Assembly (NCBI GenBank): GCA_037126765.1
Contig: JBBCBC010000024.1
Location: 22,045,554-22,109,553 of the forward strand
Reading direction: 5' to 3'
Length of the DNA stretch: 64,000 bases
Source: Stenogyne calaminthoides
Taxonomy: Eukaryota; Streptophyta; Magnoliopsida; Lamiales; Lamiaceae
Part shown: in pieces, positions 10,981-23,575 of the stretch
Numbering within the stretch: position 1 is the first letter of the stretch
Layout: every line of letters begins with the position of its first letter
Translations under genes and position numbers: made by a program
Notes under the pieces: model-generated
Databases searched by the model: none
What the model was told of the DNA's origin: nothing
What the model saw: the letters and a program-made list of their open reading frames with translations, nothing else

Positions 10981-11092
10981 CATTTGGATCAAGTGTTGTG
11001 CATCATTATGTTGTGCAATTAAAATTTATGCTATAAATTGTGTGGTTTTACTACACATGATGGTGGTGCAGTACAACACTAAATCCAAATCC
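10981..11092. repeat. Small hairpin repeat, MITE-like, 112 bp
   Basis: The left arm ATTTGGATCAAGTGTTGT (from 10982) and the reverse complement of the right arm near 11073-11091 differ at two of 18 positions, forming a near-complete hairpin. No unambiguous TSD is visible. Confidence 0.55.
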
Positions 11093-12456
11093 GTACAACT
11101 GGTACTTAAATATTATTTTACAACATTTCCGTCACAATAGAGGTTCGATAGGATACACATAATTGGATAACCAATCTTGAAAAGAACAAGAAAAAGAGAA
11201 AGAAAAGAGTGATCAAATTCACCTCCAAGATCTAAATTTAATATCTCCCACTACCTTTTGCACTTTCAGAAATGACCATTGAAATTTACATCATTTCAAG
11301 TCTTCTAAGGGCATCCTCAATTGTGCACCCAATCTCGGGGCATCCTCAATTGTGCATTAAATCTCAGATACAAATTTTTGCCACATTAACTGTCATATTA
11401 AAAATAAGTTATACCTATCAATTTATTCTTCTACACTCCATTCATCTTAGATACAAATATTACTATTTCAGGACCCCACTATTCACATTACCAATTCAAT
11501 ATTTCTTATTTTATTTCGTTTTTAAATATATTAATAAATAAATAAATATTTATGAATTAATATTAACATATTTAATTAAATAATTAATAATTTCTAGTCG
11601 TATTTCTTTATAAGGCCACATGTTTGCATTTTGCTGCAACAACTAATATTTACTCCTCCTATTATAACGCAAAGATCGCTAAATTAAATTGTTTGGACAC
11701 ACCAGTGAATTAAACACTAAGCTAAAAAACAATCTCACCTAACTTCATAAGAGAAATCACTGGTACATAAGATATGAATCAAATCCCTCCGAATAAAAGT
11801 ATACAAAACACAAACTTTATCTTAATCTTAATGGATTATACCCCTCTTAACTATTTAGCCAAATTATCTTTCGCATTGATTTTGTTTCTAAGCCTTCCAA
11901 AGAATAGAAGAGAACTTACAGTTGGCAATTTTGTTTATATGGGTTTGTCTTAAGTGGAAAATGGCTTAACCCATTACAAATATTTGGCAAGAGTTTTATA
12001 TGAAGTGAAATATGATTTAGCTGCCGCGTGACGATAAGTGTTCATTAAAATTAACGGCATGTGACTGATTTTTGTAACTTTCTTGTCTTATGGGACCACG
12101 TGTGAAAGAAAAAAAAGAGTTTTGAGACAATTTTTAAAATTACTAGGACCATTTTGCAAGGGTTTTGAGACTATGGGACTAAAATTGCAATATTATGTTA
12201 TCCTGAATTTCGATGTGTTATGTTAAGAATGGGCACGCTTGGGAGGTTGTAGTTATTCATGGATATGAAGGTATCTGGACTTCAACATAATGAATAATTT
12301 AACAGTGTTTTAGTTTTTGACGAAAGGAGTGATTATTTGATTTTTTTAAAGATGATGAGCTTATTTGATTTTTATGTTAAATTAAACCCAAGCTTTTATT
12401 TAAAATTTGTTCATACTATACAATTGATATCATTACACTTATAAAATGATATCATT
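11093..12456. other. AT-rich intergenic stretch
   Basis: No gene is supported. The only notable structure is a pair of direct repeats GGGCATCCTCAATTGTGCA at about 11309-11327 and 11339-11357, 30 bp apart. This motif resembles the end of a Tourist-like MITE, but no partner in inverted orientation was found. Confidence 0.45.
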
Positions 12457-12474
12457 ATTCTTCTAAACTAATAT
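12457..12474 (+). repeat. Left target duplication of LINE
   Basis: ATTCTTCTAAACTAATAT. The partner at 14262-14279 (ATTCTTTTAAACTAATAT) differs at one position. An 18-bp TSD is typical for target-primed reverse transcription. Confidence 0.8.
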
Positions 12475-12569
12475 TCTTTTTTGGTCAGAAAAAGGATTTT
12501 ATAAATGGGGTATAAGATATACCCATTAACTTTTGAGTACAATGATGATCAGCAGAAACCAGACAAGCA

Positions 12570-13170
12570 TCACAATTTGCTAAAAAGCGCTGTATCTCCC
12601 AGACTACTTAACAGATTCAAAAGAAGGATAATGGATTTACTAACCACTCCGAGAAAGGCTTCGATGATTTCCAGCCTTTTGTAGCAATTAACCAATTCCA
12701 AAGTCTCTATTTCAATTCTCCAAGAAGTTCTTTTGGTTGGAGGCTCTCTTGACGAAATATCATGGCGTTTCTTTTCTTCCACAACATCCAAGCAATACAT
12801 TGCCAAACACAACTAAGAACGTCTTCGCTCCTTTGCCTTTGAGGAGTTTACTAAACTGTAAAAGGCTCCTCGCCAGTGTGGAGTTTAAGACGGTAACTAT
12901 CCCAATCCACTTCAGCGCATTCATCCAAAAACGGTAAGAAAATGAACATTCGAAAATCACGTGTCTTACCATTTTCGGAGTGCATTTGCAAAAGGTGCAT
13001 TGTGGTGATGCATGGCTCGGCAATGCGTGCCGTCTTCTTAGATTTGTCGTTGTAGGTATACGCTCCCATAGGATCCTCCAAGCATGTACACGCATTTTCG
13101 AAGGGACCGCCTTGTTCCATATGATTTCAAACTCTTCCTTGTTGTCCATCTCTTCATCTCCTAGTGTCAT
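12570..13170 (-). pseudogene. LINE zinc-binding domain (zf-RVT) remnant
   Basis: The minus-strand ORF at 13170-12760 contains WNKAVPSKMRVHAWRILWER, CTFCKC and RHVIFECSFSYRFW. This is the Cys-rich zf-RVT domain at the C terminus of plant L1 proteins, with C-x2-C and H-x3-C spacing kept. A frame change near 12790 leads into the C-terminal tail up to about 12570. It sits directly downstream of the RT remnant, in the normal order. Confidence 0.85.
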
Positions 13171-13181
13171 CCTAGCTATTT

Positions 13182-14258
13182 TTAGTAGGCCTCTTTGGTA
13201 GAATATTCACCATTCGGGGCTGCTCTCCATCTCCAACGATCGGTTTCGCCGTGTTTTAGAGGGTACCTGTTCAATACATCGATTAAATCATTAAGCATTG
13301 GTTGTTCTCTATCGAAAATATTTCTCCTCCATTGCCACTCCCCCTCCCTCCATACACCCATCTCACTCACTCTAACAAGTTTGTTTATGCATAGATTGTA
13401 CAACCTTGGAAAAATGCTTTTCAAAGGTGTACAACCAGCCCAAACATCTTCCCAGAACAAAGCATTCCCCCAATCACCCAAATCCTTCCCTAAGCTCGAG
13501 AAAAACCAATTCCCTCCCCCCTCTCCCACAACTTTTAAGATCTCTCCCCACCACCCCGTTGGTGACCTCACACTACTCCTGCTCCCTCCCCTCGACTCGA
13601 CTCCCCAAGGATCCCCCCGTCTCGACCTCACCACTCTCCTCCATAGACTTCCTTGTCCATTCAAGAATCTCCACACCCATTTTCCTAAGAGAGCTCTATT
13701 AAACCACTCCAAGTTCTTAACCCCCAGCCCCCCACAAAATTTTGAGTTGCAAATGGTCTCCCATTTAATCCATGAGATTTCCTATCACTCTCACTACACC
13801 CCATAAGAAGTATCTCTGTAAGCTTGTAATCACACTCAGGGTATTAGCAGGAGCCCAGTAGGTGGACAAAGAGTAGACCGGCATAGAAGAAAGACCCGAG
13901 TTGATCAGAGTGAGACTCCCCCCCGATGGAAATATCCAAATCCTCCCATTTCTGTAGCCTATTCCGGATTTTTGTAACCACATCCTCCCAATCCGCCAAC
14001 TTTCTATGATTCGTTCCAAACCGTACACCCAAGTATTTGAATGGGACCGACCCCACTGTGCATCCGAGGCAGGAGGCGAAATCTGAAATTTGGGCCTCTT
14101 CCGAATTCAATCCGATTAGTGTGCATTTGTCCCGATTGACCTTTAGCCCCGAAATCAGCTCCAGATTGATGAGAAAGTTCTTAATAAATCGGACATTATC
14201 CTATGTAGCTTCCCCCTACAAAAATTGTATCGTCTGCGAATTGAAGATGTGAAATCTC
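13182..14258 (-). pseudogene. LINE reverse transcriptase, C-terminal half, broken
   Basis: Minus-strand pieces in different frames add up to the C-terminal half of a plant L1 RT: FADDTIFVG with the catalytic DD, then LGCTVGSVPFKYLGVRFG (the family's 'PFKYLGxPxG' block), KIRNRLQKWEDLDISIGG, and NRALLGKWVWRF (the 'N.ALLGKWLWRF' block). RT would copy LINE RNA at a nicked chromosomal target. At least three frame changes and several stops make it inactive. Confidence 0.85.
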
Positions 14259-14261
14259 CAC

Positions 14262-14279
14262 ATTCTTTTAAACTAATAT
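14262..14279 (+). repeat. Right target duplication of LINE
   Basis: ATTCTTTTAAACTAATAT, partner of 12457-12474. Confidence 0.8.
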
Positions 14280-15223
14280 ATATAACATTTAATGTTATGA
14301 TATTAATTAATAAGTATTAATTTATAAGTACAATGACATACATTTCACACTTTAATCAAATTTCACGGAATAACTACTCTAAATTAAAAGGATTTAGATG
14401 TACTTAACAAATGCTCAAGCTTATTTGACCGTGACTTAAAAAATCAAAGACTCAATTGACTCTTTTCCCTTTAGAATATGAACGAAAATTATTTAGTTTA
14501 AAATTTTCAACAGTTTTGATAGTTGAATCATTATTAAACTTACTGCATCACTTGTATAAAAAATGGTGAAATAAAAATTTTATCGGTGTTAAATTACAAT
14601 AACTAAAGATGGAATTTTTATTGAATTTTTGTAAAAGAAGAAAAAGTGTGCATAATTCACATAAGGAAAATCTGCATCCCACAAAATATTTTTATAATCG
14701 AATAGGGCATCAAATTGGACGGGACACCTTTTAATGGTTCAATCGATTAGACCTTAGATCCAACTATTAAGATAATCGTTATTTTTTTAAAATATTATCT
14801 TACTATAAAAATAAAATAAATATGCATTAATAAAAAAATAAAAGTATATTTAAAAATAAACACAATAGAAACATAAGCAATAAAAAAAACATGTACAATA
14901 CAACCTAAAATACTAGAAATCAACACAACCTAAAATACTAGAAATTAGTACTAAATTTAAAATAAAAAATTTAAATAAAACATAGATTTTATTGGTTTTC
15001 CAATTAAATTGTAAAAATAATTTTTTGAGATAATCGAATCGGTTTCATAATCGGTTCCTAATTCAATAATCGGTTCCTAATTCAACTAATTGAACCGATG
15101 AGTTCAATCCGACTTTGAAATACTGCCCACAATATTCCGATATGTACGGTACTTTTCGAGTCTCAGGAGTGATAAGGTAGTAGGGATGGGGGCGCGAGAG
15201 AGCAACATAGATCACAAAGTCTA
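14280..15223. other. AT-rich stretch with possible diverged inverted-repeat element
   Basis: No gene. GGGCATCAAATTGGACGGG plus GGTTCAATCGATTAG (about 14705-14750) and, inverted, CTAATTGAACCGATGAGTTC plus CAATCCGACTTTGAAATACT (about 15085-15125) look like the two ends of an old hAT-type MITE. A short direct duplication, AATCGGTTCCTAATTCAA, lies at about 15049-15084. Borders are uncertain. Confidence 0.35.
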
Positions 15224-15226
15224 TAA

Positions 15227-15647
15227 GGGCATGTTCGTTTTGCGACGGACTTTGACTATACAATCCCAAATACCTTTATTTTCAACATTAAAAAAAAGTA
15301 TTTTGAAATCTTACACCATCCACTTATAATACTATTACTGTACCCTACACCCTACACTATACATTCCCATTTTATTTTAAAATAAATAATTTGCTATATA
15401 TGTATATAAGTCCTCACAAATAATAATCCCCTCACTTTTACACAATTTTCAACACATCACATTCATTCAATCATTACATTAATAATATAATAATGCAAAT
15501 CAATTAACTTTTTCTCCATCCTACACAATCATATCCTATAAAATCCCCAACAAACACATACTTAGTTTTTTGAATAGGATTTTAAAATCCAAGGACTTTG
15601 AAGTACAGAATTTTCCACGCCCACTGTAAGCCCAAAACGAACCTACC
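15227..15647. mobile_element. Tourist-like MITE (PIF/Harbinger type), 421 bp
   Basis: The left end GGGCATGTTCGTTTTG and the right end CCAAAACGAACCTACC form inverted termini, and TAA flanks both sides (15224-15226, 15648-15650). The 3-bp TWA duplication and GGGCATGTTCGTTT terminus fit Tourist-like MITEs mobilised in trans by a PIF/Harbinger transposase. The interior is noncoding and AT-rich, with GGACTTTGA repeated near both ends. Confidence 0.75.
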
Positions 15648-15650
15648 TAA

Positions 15651-16078
15651 ATAATAGAGAAAAATTTGATTATAGGATCGTTTATTTCAACTAAATATGG
15701 GTTGAAAAAGGTAAAAAGAGGCAATTTTGAAACATAAATTTTGTTGGAAAAAAATTGAAGCAAGTAGTGACGTAAGAATGTGGAGTAAGTGGACGACAAA
15801 ATAATTAGTTTGAAGACTACTCAAGTGTGCAGTAAGCATCTGATGTGCCTAAAAGTCAACATGCTTAATTTTACTAATATCAGATATGTCACATTTTTCT
15901 TTTCAAAATCATCTACATTGTGTCGATTTTTTTCATAAAATTGTTTTGGTGGAAATTGAGCCATAATTTATATTTTTTAGATGAGAAGAACTTTATTTTA
16001 CGATTGTCACTCATATGAACCAGGTTCACGGTGTGAACCTAATTCAATATGACTCATATCAAGGAATTGGTTTGACCC
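15651..16078. other. Stretch before CACTA element, no gene seen
   Basis: AT-rich. It contains a short palindromic motif GGTTCACGGTGTGAACC at 16021-16037. A similar GTTCACGGTGAAC palindrome lies beyond the right end of the CACTA element (about 38904-38916). Confidence 0.45.
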
Positions 16079-16258
16079 GATTTTCACCGTGTTTCGCCAT
16101 CTTTCTTCACGTCTTTCGTCTTTCTCCGTCTTTCTTCACGTTTTTCGCCGTCTTTTGCCGTCTTTCTTCACGTCTTTCGCTCGATTGTCTCTCTCACACT
16201 GCCCTTCGCGCGCTCAATCATCTCATCTCTCTCGCGTCGCGCACTCAATCATCACTCT
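16079..16258. repeat. Pyrimidine-rich minisatellite at CACTA target
   Basis: Degenerate tandem units like CCGTCTTTCTTCACGTCTTTCG repeat at least three times between about 16090 and 16185, then C/T-rich sequence to the CACTA insertion point. ORFs across it are a by-product of the simple composition. Confidence 0.6.
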
Positions 16259-17215
16259 CACTACAGGAATTCGAGATTTCTCGACGAAAACATTCGTCAC
16301 TAAAACATCATTTTTCGTCACAATTGATAATTTGTGACGATTTTTTTTGTAGCAGAGATCGTCATTTATAGTGCGTGGTATTTTGAAAAATGTGACGGTA
16401 TATTAATTTCGTCGCGAAAGGGCATTATTTGGTGACGAAAAAGTTCATTGTCCCTATATGTTTCCACCTATTGTGACGCATAAATTGTCACCTTAGGCAT
16501 CAAAAATTCGTCACTTAATATGACATTTCGTCACTAAAGTTCAACTTTACGTGACGATTTAAATAATTATCACAAAAAAAGGTTACTTTAGTGACATTAA
16601 TTTTGTCACAATTAGCTTGGTTATTTCGTCACATTTTTTATATTCGTCACTAAAGAGTTGTTATTCGGTGACTAAATGTTGATCGTCGTTATATGCGTAC
16701 ATATAAAATGACAATAAAATTTGTCACTAAATAGTATGATTTAGTGACAAAATTTTCATTGTCGCAAAATGATGTGGAAATTGTGACGAACAATTGTTGT
16801 CACTTAATGTATTATTCAGTGACGAAAATAATATTCATCACTAGAAGTTTAGATTTAGTGACAATATATTGTTCGTCATATTTGACATTTTCTCGTCATG
16901 AAAGAATTGCCAAAAAATGACGAAAAAAAGATCGTGGTTATATATATAGGTAAAATGACAATTGATTTTTGTCACAAAAAAATGGACTTTAGTGATGAAA
17001 TATTCATCGTCGTTAAAGAAGTAAAAAATGGTGATAAAATATTTTTTATCATTAAAAAATATTATTCAGTGACGATGATGATAATCGTTACTAAAGAAAT
17101 TGATATAGTGACAACATGTATCGTCATGATTACTTAACATACCGTGACTATTATTTCGTCATAAAAATAATACATATTGTGACGCATTTATTTCATCGTG
17201 AAATAATTATTCCTA
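16259..17215. repeat. Left terminal and subterminal repeats of CACTA
   Basis: The terminal CACTACAGGAA is followed by many copies of a short motif in both orientations, consensus GTGACGAAA or TTCGTCACTA, spaced about 20-45 bp. In En/Spm, TnpA binds such subterminal repeats to bring the ends together. Density drops sharply after 17215. Confidence 0.85.
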
Positions 17216-18688
17216 TTATCAATTTATTTGAATTTTTATATATAATAAATCAGTAATAATACTAAATAATAAATATTACAATAAAATCTAAATTAATTAA
17301 AGATAAAAAAATATATTGCATTAACAAAAAAAACTCCGTCAAACAATTAGAAATCAATCAACAATCTTTGTTATGAAAACTACATGAAAACAATAAACTT
17401 AAAAAAAAAACAATGTCTTATATGTCTTCAAAAATAAATTCCATGCACTTCAAACGACGAATCTGAAATCTTCTCCTCCTTAGATATCACCTATAAAAAA
17501 AGATATTATATCAAAAGATGAATTTATAAGAAAGCATAGCACAAAATGAGAGCATATGCCCTAGTTATATTAAATATAAGGACTTTTGCATTCCCTTTAT
17601 ATGAACAAATTTTAGATGAGAGGCAAATAAAGAAGTCAGTAAAGTGTAAGGGAAAAAATATCCATGAGCAGTTATATAGTCTAGCATCTCTGAACGTTAA
17701 AATAGAGAAAATTAAGTAACCAAGTCATGCTGCTACAGGTGCTAGATAATAGGAACTACCTAGACTCATTCCACAATAGTTTCTCACTCTCATACTACTG
17801 TTAAAAAAATAAATGTGTTTTCACAGATACATCACAGTGATCAACTTCAAATATAGTCATGCCTACTTAACAAGTTAAATAAATTGAGAAAGCATCTTGA
17901 GAATTTGCTATTACAATTGCTTGCTAATATAAGTCAACACGATGTTTCACCAACAAACAAGAACATCTAGATGAATAGCAACTCCATTCATTCGAACTAG
18001 CAAGGAAAGAAATCAAGTTAATTGGAGACATATTCACTTTATTTCCAAGTCCATTGCATTTAATTACTCTGTATTCAATAAAACCATCTCTGAAACCTCA
18101 AGTAATTAACACAGAATGCCATAGCTTTACACACAAGCATGAAACAATTTCAACTATACTAAATCTCGGATCTCAAAGTAATTCCTTCACACAATCAAAA
18201 TCTAAGACTGAGTATAACAAAATTACACTAACTTGTTTTAATCATTACATCCACGAACTAAAATACAGCAATATTTACTTCACACACCGTAACTAGCACA
18301 ATTTGGTAGTGAAATATACAAAGTACAGTACTACCACTATCTATATACATGCAATACACATATAACCTAGCTAAAAAATTAATTTGTATCACACACATAT
18401 TATGTTTGAATCAAATCAACAGTTGCAATGCTCTAAAAAATCAGCAATTACAACATTTACAAGACCTAATTGCACTTCGAAATAGCATCAACAAGACCTA
18501 ATCTCGAGAGTGAGAAACTAGAGAACTACATTCCCTTATTTGTTACACATGTTGAACACAAATAAATCATAATATCTGCTCTCTTCTAACACAGCCAGGT
18601 TTAAAGCTACACATATGAGTAGTACTACTAAAAGAAAAATGAAAATAATAAAGTAAAGGCTAAAGAGAAAAATAGAAGCTAACCTTAA
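17216..18688. other. Spacer and 3' flank of TnpA gene
   Basis: AT-rich sequence downstream of the minus-strand TnpA stop. No ORF or motif is supported. It probably holds the TnpA 3' UTR and polyadenylation region. Confidence 0.45.
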
Positions 18689-21243
18689 TTATATGTCAAT
18701 CCCTTTCTCCCTCATGAAAGCCATTAGCTTGTTCATATTTGCACTTTGCTCAGAGGGTTTTGCAGTGAGAATGTCATTTTGCTCATAGAGTTTGACAGTC
18801 AGATTTTCATTTTGTGTAGGCAAGTCCTCTTTCAAGCTAGTTACTTGAGTTTGTAGTTCTTCCACTTGAGCTCTAGACTGTTGCAACTCTTCTATTGTTT
18901 CTCTTAGCTCATCTTCATATTCAGCAGAAGAATTGTACAATGAACTCCGTCTACTTGGAGGCTTTGAACTGTAACCATACCCTTTGGTATATCCAGCCCC
19001 ATGGCCCAACACCTCCAAGACTATCTCAGGTTCGGTCCTCTCTATTCCAAGCTCAAAACATATTCATTTCGCTTACGTTTCATTGTTTCCTAGTATTTAA
19101 GCATAAATAAAGTAAATAAAATGCTCAACTGAATTGAAAAAGAAGTAAATTAACCTCAATAATAACATAATCAAATATCATAAATGTCTACACGACTTAC
19201 CCAATTTTGTTTTGCCTTGTCGGATATCCACTCATTATTCTTTCTACTGTGGGTTTGCTCATACAAGTAAATCCGATCGCACGGTTCTTTAAGTTCAAGA
19301 AACTACAAAAAAATATTAAAAATCAGCTACTTCATCACCATACCCAAGACTGAAATAAAATATTCATAAAACTCATAATTACCTTCTTTTAATGTTTATA
19401 TAAAACATGATTTAAATATTGGCATATCATCAGGTCTTATGTTCAATTATATGAAAAATAGGGGCTGTGAATACTCTATGAGAATTAGAAAGATGACAAG
19501 TATACAAATAATCAGATGTAGGATACTGCTTACCCTTTGTAATGGACATAGGGCTCATACCAACACATTTCTCTATTATTTCCTTTATGAACAGATTATA
19601 AAACAGAAATCACAGATTATGGTTTTCATAACTTCACTGCATGCTTAATTGATTATTTCTTTTGTGTTAATGGAAATAATTTACATGGAATCAAGGAGGA
19701 AAGAACACGCACACTGTGTGTGAGGTATGGCAAGCTTAGCTTCTTCATTTTTCTGTACAGTTGCCTTAATTAGTGATAGGACCTAAGAGAATTTGATTAA
19801 GTATTTCAACCATATTTGTTGTATGCTGATGTAGGTTATAATATAAGAATGGGGCTGCCTAATTCTGATTATGTTCATTATGTTCATTCTGATTAGCCCT
19901 AGGATCAGTTTATGTCTATTAGAAGTTAAGGTACATAACACAAACAACCAAATGATAGCTGTCAAAATGCAATAGTTCCAATATTTCAAAGGTAATCTTA
20001 TTTTATGTGATAGATGTGTAGATGCAACTAGTGCAAGGAATGCAAAACATATACTACTTGAAAACATATACTCACAAGTTCATGCGATCGGACTGAAAAA
20101 GGCTTTCGTCCAGCAGTATGCTTGCATAGCATTTTATCCCTGTTGCTTTTATTGATCTCACTTAAACGCGGTAAGAGCATTATAATTGTAACAAAACAAA
20201 TCCAAATTTTTGCATTTAAAAGTGTTAGCCATTAAAATTGTAAAATTATGTGCATTAAAATTAGCAAAGCTAACGTTACCTTGAATTCAGGTGAGGCAAA
20301 ATAATCACAGAGTTTTTCCCAGTTATCTTGGTTGGGACATGCCTTTGGTTTGTGATCCTTAGCCTCCTGTAGATCTGGATACTTAAGAAAGTGCAGATGC
20401 AATTTATAACGTTGTTGCCTAGAACTTTCTCTCACCCGATCGACCAGGCTCCGCTTCACTCCAGCCTTATCAACACTCAATCCATATGCATCTACAACTC
20501 GCATAGAACATGCAAATTAGAATAAAAGAAGGTAAAAATAATATATTAAACACATAAATTTTTTCAACTCATACCTGCAGATGATCAAACCCTGGCTTCA
20601 ATCCAGTGTCCTGATCTACCTCTTTCCACCGTATTGGTACGGGGATAACTTTTCGCGTTACTATTCCAATATTAGTTGCCAATTTCGACGACTGGACCGC
20701 ATTTGTTGGTCTCCCAACTGTTGGATCCACCTCAATCTTAAACTTCCCGAAAGCATCAAAGTACTTCAGCAATCCTTTTCTAGTTGTTTCACCACGAGTC
20801 ATTTTCTTTGAAACTGGAGCTACACGTGAACAAAAAACATATTTTTACAAGATATAAATTCTTATACATGACTATTATTTTAAAGATAATGAAGAACACG
20901 TAAAAAACACCTAAAAATATAATACTTTACCTGTTGCAGCAGCCGCATCTTCGTTTGATGCATGCGGGACGCTCTCCGTAGATGGAATTTGAGAAGTTTC
21001 ACGTACGGGTTCGGAAGCCTCATATTCTAAGTTTGAGAAAGTGTTTGCACTTCAAGTGAGATGTGTAATAGGATTTTGTGGACAGCTAGGGTTGTGTTTG
21101 CTTGGCAAAGTGTTTGGACGCCCTTTTTGGGGTGTTTCATCTTGAAGTCCTGTAACTCTATCATTAGTTAAAACTCCTTTGAAAATAGATTGTCTAAAAA
21201 CGAAGCGCTTCTGTTTCAAGTTTGATGGACCTCCGGGAGCCAT
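18689..21243 (-). CDS. CACTA TnpA-like protein (Transposase_24 family), multi-exon
   Basis: This is the second gene of the CACTA element, predicted to bind the subterminal repeats and assist excision. The ATG at 21243 follows a splice acceptor (TTTTTCAG|GTTTGAGATATGG). I infer exons at about 21253-20932, 20820-20577, 20486-20278, 20165-20078, 19305-19200 and 19075-18689, with GT/AG borders at most junctions, for example GATCATCTGCAG|GTATGAG and GAATTCAAG|GTAACG. Domain landmarks: DAFGKFKIEVDPTVG, WEKLCDYFASPEFK, NRDKMLCKHTAGRKPF, KEPCDRIYLYEQTH and EPEIVLEVLGHGAGY. A C-terminal coiled coil with repeated Glu/Gln heptads follows (about 18930-18700). One in-frame TGA (21052-21054) lies in the first coding exon, so the gene may be inactive unless splicing avoids it. 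Confidence 0.82.
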
Positions 21244-21253
21244 ATCTCAAACC

Positions 21254-23478
21254 TGAAAAATGAAGAATTGTTAACTACAAAGAATAAATTTGATTGGTTA
21301 ATTTGTAAACCACAAGAGAAAAAATATTTGTAAAAATGCAATCTTTCCCAGCTTTAAATGCAAAGAAGAGTTGTGCCTTTCACGTATTTATCCCAATGAT
21401 CATAATAGTCAAATACTTATAATTAAAAGCTAGACACGGTGTAAGATGATGTTGGGTGATTAATTAATTATACTTGAGTTATGTCTATGGGTTATTAATA
21501 TGAATCTCATTGCTTTCTGCATTATTCAATATGCTATTTTTAGAGTTGTAATTATCTGTTGCCAAGGGAACATGCTCCTTTTGTTGCCTTTACTTCCTAT
21601 TTCTAATTTTTGAGAACTTCTCAATAATTTATATATGGCATATGGTTAGTCCCGTAGAACTATTAATAGGAAATGACTTCCTTATTTGTTTCCCCCTATC
21701 CTTTTGGCTATACATTTTACCTCTCCAATTGCTTTATGATTTTATTTGACTAAAATTTGGATTACCTGTAAGATAAATGTTCCAGTAGGTGAAATATAAT
21801 CTTTAGTGATTAGTGTGTGCGCATACTTACCAAGAGAGCTTTTCAATATGTTATCTCATTTGTTTCATATCATCTGTTTCATTTGTTTTAAGAATTAAGT
21901 TTAGGATGGAATTCTATGACCTGTGATTTTTATGCTATGATTTTTAATGTGGGACGAGTTTAAATTATGTGGACTTTCACCCGTAAATTGTTGAGTGAGT
22001 ATGAATTTATAAATTATGTTCATTCTTGTGTGAGATGGTTTTGTGTAAATTGGATAGTGAGACAAATTTAAGTTAAAGATGAATTTTGATTGTTCTGTGT
22101 GAAACTTTCACGATGGGTTCCTTCTATATTTTGTTTCTACCTAACAAACTGAATTACTAAAAGATTAAGGCGATTTTAGTCATTTCCATATATAAGTCAG
22201 GAATAATATTAAATTTCTCACAGAGCCTTAAATTAAATTATGTATCTAGTACTTGAAATAATTTATTCCTGATCACTTTCGGTCATTCACAGTAAAGACC
22301 AGTGCAGATATTACAAAAATCATATAAAGCTACCTTCCCCTCAAATGTTAAAACATCATTTCTTGAAAACACATTGAAACCAAACTATATGCAAACTGAT
22401 AACTTCAAATAGAGGCAACCAAAAGTAAGCATATAAAGTTATAGACAAATTTGGACATGTGGATCCAAATATTTTTGGTGTATTTGCCTAATGAGTGATT
22501 TCTTAACTAATTTTAACCCTAATGTAATTTCAGTAATCTCAATATAACTATACCATTTAGTAATTCCAGTAAGTACTATAATCTATTCACTTCACTACCG
22601 AATTGATGGACCAACTACTTGTCTAATTTCGCAGAAGCTAATGATGTTCTATACTACCTTTTCCATCTTCCATCCTTTCAATTCTAATCTCATTTATGGC
22701 CTGAACATGAATAAGCCCAAGATTGTTTAACAGGTCTTAATCACATTGAGGCAAAACCTGGACCACACTATTGAAAAGGAATCATTATTCATTTATACTC
22801 GTGGCTGAAATTGCATGATTACTGAAAGTAATAATGCACAAGATTATTTACTAATAGTAATAATTATGTAAAAGAACATAGATATCAAGATCTCATTAAA
22901 AATCTCCAAAAGAAAGCAACATAATATATGTACACAGGAAAAATTCTAAACAAAAAGAGAGCAGATTATGAACAGAATCACATTGACCCAAATTCTTTAT
23001 CCTTTTCCACATTGACCTATATTATGAGCAGATTATGAACATAATCACATTCCCATACTCCTTTTCCCCTAAATTTCTTTATCAACATAATCACATCGAC
23101 CCAAATGATTCCATTCATTTTCTCCACCCAATCTTGCACAAAGGTTCTAAAATTATGAAATTAAGTTCCATGCAGTGTCTGCTATTTGAAAAAAAACAGA
23201 GTCCATGACAAATAGGGTTGACAAGTGGACAATCTGTTAATTTGTATGCATTAAGCGAACCGATCAACATACAATACAATATAAAAACAGAGAACTTTGT
23301 ACTTTACTGCAGTAAATCAATATATATTTCAAAAATTACTCAAGATCATACAAATTTGCAAAATTCGGTTTTCCAATGAGATTCCAATTCTGATTTAACG
23401 GTTAAAGCATAGAAACAAGTACAATTCAACTATATTAGCAGAGCAAGCAAAAGCTAAATTGAAGAGCTAGGGTTACCA
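21254..23478 (-). other. Leader intron of TnpA-like gene
   Basis: AT-rich, noncoding. It contains a direct repeat of GAGCAGATTATGAACA near 22958 and 23025. Nothing else is supported. Confidence 0.4.
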
Positions 23479-23575
23479 GAGACCTGCTTGATGAGATGAG
23501 ATAGGAAACAATTGCAGAGAAGGCCTGTTGAGCGACGATATTAAAACGAAGGGTTTGAGAGTTGATCGAATATAT
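23479..23575 (-). promoter_or_regulatory. TnpA promoter and noncoding first exon
   Basis: On the minus strand, GTTTATATATTCG (about 23575-23563) looks like a TATA box. A pyrimidine-rich leader to about 23480 follows, ending at a GT donor (ATCAAGCAG|GTCTCTGG). This leaves a leader intron of about 2.2 kb to the acceptor at 21254. Prediction from sequence only. Confidence 0.5.

Larger units (their letters stand above)
12475..14261 (-). mobile_element. 5'-truncated L1-like LINE
   Basis: This is a non-LTR retrotransposon fragment on the minus strand. Read from 14261 downwards, it opens just before the RT catalytic motif FADDTIFVG (about 14250-14225), so the endonuclease and the first half of RT were lost at insertion. 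The second half of RT, the linker and a zinc-binding RT-associated domain follow. It ends in a short A-rich tail (TTCTTTTTT on the plus strand at about 12475-12484). The 18-bp TSD fits a single 5'-truncated insertion. Many stops and frameshifts show it is old. Confidence 0.88.

Noticed and set aside
11309..11357. MITE suggested by the doubled GGGCATCCTCAATTGTGCA motif
   Set aside because: The motif is in direct, not inverted, orientation and no other end was found.
13195..13806. 203-codon plus-strand ORF
   Set aside because: It is the antisense of the LINE RT remnant; the minus strand has the recognisable protein blocks.
16015..16371. 118-codon plus-strand ORF
   Set aside because: It runs over a pyrimidine-rich minisatellite and crosses the CACTA insertion point, so it cannot be an old gene.
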